The notes under the pieces: generated by a model
Databases searched by the model: none
The model's input: only the letters and a program-made list of their open reading frames with translations
Told to the model about the DNA's origin: nothing
Made by a program: the position numbers and the translations under genes
Assembly (NCBI GenBank): GCA_001796995.1
Contig: MGOB01000063.1
Coordinates: 30,068-40,723, forward strand
DNA: 10,656 nucleotides
Origin: Chloroflexi bacterium RBG_16_68_14
Lineage (GTDB): Bacteria; Chloroflexota; Dehalococcoidia; DSTF01; RBG-16-68-14
Direction: 5' to 3'
Shown: positions 6,010-10,656 of the stretch, piece after piece
Position numbering within the stretch: the first letter of the stretch is position 1
Layout: the number at the start of each line of letters is the position of its first letter

Positions 6010-6038
6010 ATCGTAAAGCTAAGCGCACGCTAAGTCAA
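6010..6038 (-). promoter_or_regulatory. Promoter of the methyltransferase-DinB unit, probably leaderless
   Basis: Minus-strand TTGACT (6033-6038) and TACGAT (6010-6015) are separated by exactly 17 bp. The expected start is near 6003, only about 4 nt before the ATG at 5999. The spacer and -35 edge carry a direct repeat, CTTAGC-GTGCG-CTTAGC, a possible regulator site. Confidence 0.65.
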
Positions 6039-6140
6039 GGGCGTAGTCGCGGGGTGAGGCGAACTCGGAATCGTTCATGCCGGTTGCCACCGGCGCCACA
6101 AAGGATGAAAATGCGTGGTCAGCCGTGTAGGTGCGCCCGT

Positions 6141-6215
6141 CCTCCCTCATCCCCGGCCCCTCTCCCTCATCGAGGGAGAGGGGTGCCCCGACTTGTCGGG
6201 GCGGGGGGAGGGAGG
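6141..6215. repeat. Y-shaped repeat element 3, related to the 60-bp palindrome
   Basis: Outer stem: CCTCCCTC (6141-6148) with GAGGGAGG (6208-6215), continued by CCCC (6151-6154) with GGGG (6204-6207) across an AT bulge. Inside are CCCCTCTCCCTC-atc-GAGGGAGAGGGG (6157-6183, 12-bp arms) and GCCCCGAC-tt-GTCGGGGC (6185-6202, 8-bp arms). The left side matches the palindrome at 2012; the second hairpin is extra. It lies downstream of the operon ending at 6341 and could help end its transcript, though no T-tract follows on the minus strand. Confidence 0.85.
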
Positions 6216-6217
6216 AG

Positions 6218-6253
6218 AATACGGCAACAACCGTATTTTCGGAGCAATGCTCC
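6218..6253. repeat. Two short adjacent hairpins
   Basis: AATACGG-caacaa-CCGTATT (6218-6237) and GGAGCA-a-TGCTCC (6241-6253) lie back to back about 90 nt beyond the stop of the operon ending at 6341. On the plus strand the first is followed by a weak TTTC run, but no plus-strand gene ends here. They may protect or end the minus-strand message. The rest of 6000-6340 holds only the promoter and repeat listed separately. Confidence 0.45.
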
Positions 6254-6340
6254 CGCCGGCAAATTGTGTGCCCGCAGCGAGCGTGCCGTCTGCTATGCGC
6301 GTGTGGCTACAGTACGCCTTTAGGCGGGCCCGTTTGCCTG

Positions 6341-6799
6341 CTACTTGATGGGTGGGGGCGCCGTCCAGTCGTAGCCGATGCTGGGGTCGTCGTGGGGGAG
6401 GCGGCCCTCCTCTTCCGGGTTGTAGGTCTTGGAGGTGAGGTAGATCAGGTGGGCTGTCCCGCCGATGGCCCGGCAGCCGTGGGCCACCCCGGCCGGGATC
6501 TTCAGGAGCTGCGCCTCATAGTGCTCCCCCAGGAACAGCTCGTCGAGCTGGCCGCGGGTGGGTGAGCCCTCCCGCGTGTCGTAGAGGGCGACCTTCAGAT
6601 CGCCCACCGGCACGTACCACCAGTCGATCTGGATGGGGTGAACGTGCCAGGCTTTGGCCACGCCGGGGTGCATGAGCGAGTGGCTCACCTGCGCCCACCC
6701 CTCGCGGACGATCTCCTCCGTGCTGCGGGCGATCTCCCGGAAGAAGCCCCGCTCGTCGGCATGGGTGACCAGCGGTTTCAGCTCGACGCCCTCGATCAT
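6341..6799 (-). CDS. dTDP-4-dehydrorhamnose 3,5-epimerase (RmlC)-like cupin
   Basis: A 152-residue cupin of the RmlC family, which epimerises dTDP-4-keto-6-deoxy sugars. Recognisable are DERGFFREI (15-23), the metal-free cupin strands KAWHVHPIQIDWWYVPVG with candidate catalytic base H52, IPAGVAHGC (101-109), and the C-terminal TYNPEEEGRLPHDDPSIGYDW that is characteristic of the family. It is shorter than canonical RmlC (about 180 residues) and the RGLHYQ motif is replaced by KAWHVHP, so the substrate may be a different nucleotide sugar. ATG at 6799 has GGAGGG upstream and overlaps the preceding stop by 4 nt (ATGA), implying translational coupling. It is the last gene of the long minus-strand run; no other dTDP-rhamnose gene is visible in the window. 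Confidence 0.85.
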   Translation of the reverse strand: MIEGVELKPLVTHADERGFFREIARSTEEIVREGWAQVSHSLMHPGVAKAWHVHPIQIDWWYVPVGDLKVALYDTREGSPTRGQLDELFLGEHYEAQLLKIPAGVAHGCRAIGGTAHLIYLTSKTYNPEEEGRLPHDDPSIGYDWTAPPPIK

Positions 6800-7398
6800 C
6801 CTTCGCTCCCTCCGTTGACGTCTTGGTCATCCAGCTGGATGCCCTGGGCCGCCAGGGCGGCGGCGATCTCAGGGTGCCGCTGCCACCGCCCGTCGATGAG
6901 CACCCGGCGGTCCCAGGGGAAGATGATGAACTCGTCGGTGAACAGCGCGCTGACATCCGGCGCCGGCTTGGCCCAGGAGTGACTCACCAGGCAGGCCGTC
7001 ACCACCCGCTTCGCCCCTAGCGCGCGTACTTGCTCCGTGACGAGCGTGAGCGTCTCGCCCGTGTCGGCGATCTCGTCGACGACGGCGACGACCTTCCCAG
7101 CGACCAGGTGCGAGACGGGCACCTTCCAGACCGGGGAGTCGTAGACCACCTCATCGTGCAGCCGGCGCGTAATGCGGACGGGGTAGAGCTCGCAGCGCAG
7201 GGCGCAGGCGACCGCTGTCGCCGGGAAGAGGCCCGCCCGGGCGACGCCGATGACGGTATCGACCTTCCTCCGCGCCAGAGCCTCAGCCAGTTGGGCTGAG
7301 AGCGCGGCGAACTCCTCCCAGGAGACCTCCCGAATGCCCTTCCGGGCGGCGTAGTCGTAGCTGCGGGCCTTGCCTTGGTTCTCGCCGGAAGCGGTCAC
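6796..7398 (-). CDS. PRPP-dependent phosphoribosyltransferase (hypoxanthine/xanthine Gpt-like)
   Basis: About 200 residues of a type I phosphoribosyltransferase, expected to join a purine or related base to PRPP. With the GTG at 7398 as start, the pyrophosphate loop GVARAGL is at 51-57 and the PRPP loop VVAVVDEIADTGET at 103-116 (D108, E109, T113, G114). The DE pair instead of DD and the EFIIFPWD segment fit the small Gpt/COG2236-like group rather than Hpt or Apt. The start is uncertain: the frame is open to a TTG at 7443 and has no in-frame ATG; the extra 15 residues look unconserved and neither start has a strong ribosome site. A CCATGCATGG palindrome lies at 7411-7420. Its 3' end overlaps the cupin gene by 4 nt. 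Its place in a sugar-modification-like operon is unexplained. Confidence 0.88.
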   Translation of the reverse strand: MTASGENQGKARSYDYAARKGIREVSWEEFAALSAQLAEALARRKVDTVIGVARAGLFPATAVACALRCELYPVRITRRLHDEVVYDSPVWKVPVSHLVAGKVVAVVDEIADTGETLTLVTEQVRALGAKRVVTACLVSHSWAKPAPDVSALFTDEFIIFPWDRRVLIDGRWQRHPEIAAALAAQGIQLDDQDVNGGSEG

Positions 7399-7467
7399 GG
7401 ACGTACCATACCATGCATGGCGGCCTGAGGCATCCGGCCGCAATTCGCAGGACCTGCACCTCGCCCC

Positions 7468-7959
7468 TCAGCGGGCCAGCGTATCGGCGTAGCGCTGGAG
7501 GATGGCCATCTGGGCCACCTCGAGGACGGCCTCCGGCTGGCGCTGGCGCACCAGCGCTACCGCCTCGGGGAGTGGATAGCCTATCCGCAGGAGCACCGCC
7601 GCCACCACCGCCAGGCTGCGGCCCGATGCCGCCTGGCAGTGCACCAGTACCTTGCGGTCATCGCCCAGCTCTTGCAGGACCCAGTCGGCGGCGCGGGCCA
7701 ACCCCTCCTCCGCCGGGCCGCGGTGGTCGGAGATGGGGAGGTGGAGGTAGTGCAGGCCCGCCTTGCCCAGCGGGGCCAACTGGTGACGCTCCCCGGCCCG
7801 CAGGTCTAGCACGGCGCCGATGGCCAGTCGCGACAGCGCCGTCGCCTCCCGTGACGCGAAGCGCGCGCTCTGGGCCAGCTCCGGCGTGATCCAGACCAGG
7901 TCCGAGGGCGGTCGCGCGCCCAGGACGGGAGAGAGGAGGCGGCCGAAGAATCCTCGCAT
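7468..7959 (-). CDS. Dual-specificity-type protein/phospholipid phosphatase
   Basis: A 163-residue cysteine-dependent phosphatase of the DSP fold. The P-loop is VHCQAASGRS (106-115): nucleophile C108, CX5R arginine R114, and S115. D78 in LPISDHRGP is the candidate general acid at the usual position about 30 residues earlier. Such bacterial proteins dephosphorylate phosphotyrosine/serine, phospholipids or glycans; which one cannot be told. No signal peptide or clear membrane segment, although MRGFFGRLLSPVL may form a short amphipathic helix. ATG at 7959 starts 2 nt after the stop of the acetyltransferase gene, consistent with coupling; a longer frame running upstream to 8358 is only an out-of-frame reading of that gene. 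A gap of about 70 nt separates it from the phosphoribosyltransferase. Confidence 0.88.
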   Translation of the reverse strand: MRGFFGRLLSPVLGARPPSDLVWITPELAQSARFASREATALSRLAIGAVLDLRAGERHQLAPLGKAGLHYLHLPISDHRGPAEEGLARAADWVLQELGDDRKVLVHCQAASGRSLAVVAAVLLRIGYPLPEAVALVRQRQPEAVLEVAQMAILQRYADTLAR

Positions 7960-7961
7960 GA

Positions 7962-8594
7962 TCAGCTCAGAGCGGTCTCGCCGGCGGACATCCAGGCTGG
8001 TGGCTTGCTTTGCACCACCCGCGCCGGGGCGCCCACCACCGTCGCGCCCGCCGGCACGTCGTCGATGACCACGGCGTTGGCGCCGATGCGGGCGCCGTCG
8101 CCGACGGTGATGGGCCCCAGCACCTTGGCGCCGGTGCCGATGAACACCCGGTCGCCGATGATGGGCCCGCGGCTGTCGAACCCCCAGCGCCGGCTCCCGC
8201 TCAGCCCGATGGTGACCCAGGGGTTGATGGCGCAGTCCCGCCCGATCTTCACGGCCCCGTCGATAACGACGTAGCCGTGGGGGAGGATCAGCCCCGGCCC
8301 TATCTCTACCTTGCGTCCGATGGCGATTCGCCAGACGGCCGTGGAGAGCAGCTCGCACAGGTAGGGCAGAAGGGGCACGCGGCGGCGCAGGAGCCCGTCG
8401 CGCAGCCGGAGCAGGATCACCGGCAGCGCCGGCATGCCCAGGAAGATGCGAGCGGTTCGCTCCCCCATCGCCTTCCAGCGGCGGAGGAACGGCCCCTCGG
8501 GTGGGCGGCGCAGGAGGCTGTAGCGCTCGTAGGTCTGGTACGCCTCCCGCACCTCGTCCCAGGGGCCGGGGGCCTCCCCGCTATGGTGTGACAT
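7962..8594 (-). CDS. Serine O-acetyltransferase-like hexapeptide-repeat transferase
   Basis: A 210-residue left-handed beta-helix acyltransferase. About 90 helical N-terminal residues precede hexapeptide turns from residue 92 (IGRKVEIGPGLILPHGYVVIDGAVKIG, then PIIGDRVFIGTGAKVLGPITVGDGARIGANAVVIDDVPAGATVVGAPARVV). H106 in LPHG sits where CysE-type enzymes have the catalytic histidine. The overall plan is that of serine acetyltransferase, but this subfamily is often found in polysaccharide clusters acetylating sugars, and the neighbours here favour that. ATG at 8594 has GGAGAA seven bases upstream and lies 14 nt inside the preceding methyltransferase gene. Acetyl-CoA is the expected donor. Alternative: a genuine cysteine-biosynthesis enzyme, though no cysteine synthase gene is adjacent. 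Confidence 0.88.
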   Translation of the reverse strand: MSHHSGEAPGPWDEVREAYQTYERYSLLRRPPEGPFLRRWKAMGERTARIFLGMPALPVILLRLRDGLLRRRVPLLPYLCELLSTAVWRIAIGRKVEIGPGLILPHGYVVIDGAVKIGRDCAINPWVTIGLSGSRRWGFDSRGPIIGDRVFIGTGAKVLGPITVGDGARIGANAVVIDDVPAGATVVGAPARVVQSKPPAWMSAGETALS

Positions 8595-9381
8595 CGGCTG
8601 TTCTCCGCGGCCGCCAGACCGAGACGATGAGGTCGGCGATGGCCGGCATCCGGTACGCGATGTGGTCCAGCGCCGTCATCGCCGACCAGGCTAGCGGTCG
8701 GGGCAGCGCTTCCATGAGCCAGGTCCAGCGGTGGAATAGCCAGAGCAGTGAGATGCCGCGGCAGGCCACCAGCTCCAGGGAGGGCTGGCCCAGCCGCCGC
8801 AGCACGCCGTAGGTCCCCCGGAAGGTGTGGTTGGGCGGGGGTTCCCAGTAGTTCCGCCCCCGGTAGACGGGCAGCCCGAAGCGATTCTTGAGCCGGTAGA
8901 GGCCCCGCCCCAGGCGGCAGGAGAGGCTATCGAAGTTGGAGATGCCGATGATGGCCAGGCCGTCGGGCTTGAGGACCCGCGCTACCTCGCGCAGGAAGGA
9001 GCCGGGCTGGGCGAAATGGTCCAGTGAGCCCTGGCAGACGATGCGGTCGAAGCTGCCGCTGCGGAACGGGAGCGCTTCCGCGACGGCGCCCACCAGCGGC
9101 GCCCCGTCCTCGGCGGCGAAGCGCTGCCGGCAGTGCCGCAGCAGGGCCAGGGAGGCGTCCAGCCCCCACGCCTCGCGCACGCCATGCCGGAGGAGCGCGA
9201 GCTGGCCCCCGAAGCCGCAGGCCACGTCCAGCAGCCGGCCGGGGCTGCCCCTGGTCGCCTCCTGGGTGATGCGCTGCGGCACCCGCTGGAAGACGAACTG
9301 GCTGTCGCGGGGGTAGGGGCCGGGCGGCAGGTCCTCCTCGATGACCCAGCCCAGATCGACGGTGGGCGTAGAGGTGCTCAT
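8581..9381 (-). CDS. Class I SAM-dependent methyltransferase, paralogue B
   Basis: A 266-residue methyltransferase with motif I LDVACGFGG (51-59), ribose-binding D75 (GLDAS), FDRIVCQGSLDHF (111-123) and ARVLKPDG (134-141). The C-terminal half (ISNFDSLSCRLGRGLYRL, GISLLWLFHRW, ALDHIAYRMPAIADLIVSVWRPR) is not a standard fold segment but is shared with the next upstream gene, marking the two as tandem paralogues. The hydrophobic LLWLFHRWTWLMEAL stretch is too polar and short for a confident membrane span but could contact lipid. The ATG at 9381 overlaps the preceding stop by 4 nt. Substrate unknown; a sugar, polyketide or lipid-linked glycan is possible. Confidence 0.92.
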   Translation of the reverse strand: MSTSTPTVDLGWVIEEDLPPGPYPRDSQFVFQRVPQRITQEATRGSPGRLLDVACGFGGQLALLRHGVREAWGLDASLALLRHCRQRFAAEDGAPLVGAVAEALPFRSGSFDRIVCQGSLDHFAQPGSFLREVARVLKPDGLAIIGISNFDSLSCRLGRGLYRLKNRFGLPVYRGRNYWEPPPNHTFRGTYGVLRRLGQPSLELVACRGISLLWLFHRWTWLMEALPRPLAWSAMTALDHIAYRMPAIADLIVSVWRPRRTADVTP

Positions 9382-10193
9382 CGCCGGCTCCTCTCCTTCC
9401 GGGGCTGCCAGACGGAGATGATCATGTCGGCCAGCTCGGGCGTTGGGTAGGCGATGCGGTCCAGCGCTTTCAGCATCAGATGGGCTGCAGAGCGGGGCAG
9501 ACGCTCCAGCCAGCTGCCCCAGCCCTCGGCCAGCCAGAGCAAGGAGATGCCGTAGCAGCGCACAAGTCGCAAGTGGCTGCCGCCAAGGCGGAGAACGAAG
9601 GCCAGCTCGCCCTTGTGGTGGTGGTCCGGCGGCACCTGACAGTACGGCCGGTAGGGTGGCGGCGGCCTGCGCAGCAGATCGCTGGAGACCCGCTGCCGAA
9701 GCCGCCCCAGCCGGCAGGAGAGGCTCTCATAGTTGGTGAGGGCGATGACCAGGCGGCCGTCAGGTCGCAAGACACGCGCCGCCTCGCTCATGAAGGCGTG
9801 GGGGTCGACGAAGTGGTCCAGAGAGCCCTGGCAGACCACCCGGTCGAAGCTGCTATCGCGGAAGGGCAGCTCCTCAGCGATGCCCCGCACGAGGACGACC
9901 CCATACCCGGCGAAGATGAAGCTGCTGAGGTCCACCAGCATCTCCTCGGAAGGGTCGATGCCCCAGCCCTCGCCGCCCAGCCCGCTCACCGCCGCCGCCA
10001 GCTTGCCGATGCCGCAGGCGACGTCCAGCGTCCGCCCGCCCGGCCTGGTCCCCTCCTCCAGCAGCAGCTCCTCGACGCGCTGGGTCAGGTATCGGGTGTC
10101 CAGCCCGGTGTCGAACCCGACGTCGTGAATGGAGTAGTCGAGATCGAAGGAGGGCTCACCCGAAGGGGGTCTTCTTGATGGCGCTAAGGACAA
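9378..10193 (-). CDS. Class I SAM-dependent methyltransferase, paralogue A (TTG start)
   Basis: A 271-residue methyltransferase: motif I LDVACGIGK (56-64), D80 (GIDPS), FDRVVCQGSLDHF (116-128), ARVLRPDG (139-146), then the same distinctive C-terminal blocks as paralogue B (NYESLSCRLGR, YGISLLWLAEGW, ALDRIAYPTPELADMIISVWQPR). The region before residue 50 has no in-frame ATG or GTG. I place the start at the TTG at 10191-10193 because GAGGAG (10201-10206) lies seven bases upstream; the alternative TTG at 10208 lacks this. The start therefore lies 38 nt inside the upstream gene, in a different frame. Alignment with paralogue B suggests the conserved part begins near PSFDLDY (14-20), so the first dozen residues are an overlap-derived extension. 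Confidence 0.9.
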   Translation of the reverse strand: MSLAPSRRPPSGEPSFDLDYSIHDVGFDTGLDTRYLTQRVEELLLEEGTRPGGRTLDVACGIGKLAAAVSGLGGEGWGIDPSEEMLVDLSSFIFAGYGVVLVRGIAEELPFRDSSFDRVVCQGSLDHFVDPHAFMSEAARVLRPDGRLVIALTNYESLSCRLGRLRQRVSSDLLRRPPPPYRPYCQVPPDHHHKGELAFVLRLGGSHLRLVRCYGISLLWLAEGWGSWLERLPRSAAHLMLKALDRIAYPTPELADMIISVWQPRKERSRR

Positions 10194-10656
10194 CGTAGAA
10201 CTCCTCAAACCCGCCTACCAGCGGGGCGAACCAGCGCTCCCAGCGGTACTGCATACCCCGGCTCTGGTTGACCAGGCCCTCGATGACCCGGGCGGGGGCA
10301 CCCCGAGGCATGGCCTGCCCCTGGGCGTTCCGCCGGGCGCCCTTCAGGTAGAGGCGGGTGTGCTCCACCTGGAAGGAGGCGGGGCTGGCGCACTTAGGGT
10401 TGTTGAACCGCGGGTCGAAGTAGTTGAACGTCTCCAGGGTGAAGTGGCGTCCGTGGCGAGGGTCGCGGCTGACCGCCCACGAAGAGGAGGCGTGGGGCAG
10501 CCGGGCGTGGATGATCGTTCCCGCCTTGCTGACGCGCCAGAGCTCCTCCATCACGCCCAGGAAGTCCTCCGCGTGGGCCAGGGTGTGGTCCAGGAAGACC
10601 TCGTCCACGCTGTCGTCCTTAAACGGCAGGTGCGGGCCGAGCTGGGCCAGGATCTG
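10156..10656 (-). CDS. SAM-dependent methyltransferase-like protein, C-terminal part (cut by window end)
   Basis: The frame is open to the end of the window, so the N-terminus with the SAM-binding motif I is missing. What remains (about 166 residues) begins ILAQLGPHLPFKDDSVDEVF, the typical LPF-x-DxSxDxV segment of class I methyltransferases, then EELWRVSKAGTIIHARLPHAS and SRDPRHGRHFTLETFNYFDP. The DP-x-H-x-R-x-F-T-x-x-TF-x-YF pattern is common in methyltransferases of glycan and lipopolysaccharide clusters. Its last 38 nt overlap the next gene's start. It is not a paralogue of the two methyltransferases downstream, as their CQGSLDHF motif is absent (VFLDHTLAHAED occupies that place). Confidence 0.85.
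   Translation of the reverse strand, partial: QILAQLGPHLPFKDDSVDEVFLDHTLAHAEDFLGVMEELWRVSKAGTIIHARLPHASSSWAVSRDPRHGRHFTLETFNYFDPRFNNPKCASPASFQVEHTRLYLKGARRNAQGQAMPRGAPARVIEGLVNQSRGMQYRWERWFAPLVGGFEEFYVVLSAIKKTPFG

Noticed and set aside
7411..7420. CCATGCATGG 10-bp palindrome before the phosphoribosyltransferase gene
   Set aside because: Perfect but short, without promoter elements at sensible spacing; could be chance.
7960..8358. N-terminal extension of the phosphatase gene
   Set aside because: The extra residues are Arg/His-rich and lie wholly within the acetyltransferase gene in another frame; the ATG at 7959 fits the fold and the operon spacing.
1..10656. CRISPR array, rRNA, tRNA, insertion sequence or phage genes
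   Set aside because: No regularly spaced direct repeats, no recognisable stable RNA, and no transposase, integrase or phage protein among the readable frames.

Overview
This is a high-GC bacterial window with compact genes, good Shine-Dalgarno sequences at several starts, and intergenic gaps filled by long inverted repeats. The gene set (GAF-GGDEF protein, SDR dehydrogenase, phosphotriesterase-like amidohydrolase, DinB protein, several small methyltransferases) and the repeats would fit an environmental Chloroflexota genome. That placement is inference from general character only; no marker gene is present.

Layout. Positions 1-1898 (+): the 3' part of a GAF-GGDEF protein whose signature loop is degenerate, then an SDR oxidoreductase with its own candidate promoter and a 14-bp palindrome at the predicted transcription start. 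Positions 1899-2117: a convergent gap with a 60-bp perfect palindrome. Positions 2118-3071 (-): a phosphotriesterase-family metalloenzyme with a consensus-like promoter. Positions 3072-3457: a divergent region with a Y-shaped repeat, a minus-strand promoter followed by a strong intrinsic terminator (candidate small RNA), and two operator-like inverted repeats. Positions 3458-4570 (+): an unrecognised, probably TIM-barrel protein with a CxCxxC motif. A second Y-shaped repeat starts just before its stop codon.

Positions 4698-5999 (-): a two-gene unit, a class I methyltransferase then a DinB-family protein, driven by a good promoter so close to the start codon that the mRNA is probably leaderless. 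Positions 6000-6340: non-coding, with that promoter and a third Y-shaped repeat. Positions 6341-10656 (-): a tightly packed seven-gene run transcribed towards lower coordinates, with 38-, 4- and 14-nt overlaps, a 2-nt gap and another 4-nt overlap. In transcription order it encodes a truncated methyltransferase, two paralogous methyltransferases, a serine-acetyltransferase-like hexapeptide protein, a dual-specificity-type phosphatase, a PRPP-dependent phosphoribosyltransferase and a dTDP-sugar-epimerase-like cupin. The acetyltransferase, cupin and methyltransferases suggest modification of a sugar or surface glycan; the phosphatase and phosphoribosyltransferase do not obviously fit, so the pathway is unknown.

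The most unusual features are non-coding: three repeats that share a fold (closing stem plus two hairpins) but differ in sequence, the perfect palindrome related to one of them, the promoter-terminator pair at 3270-3417, and CTTAGC motifs recurring at the three minus-strand control regions.
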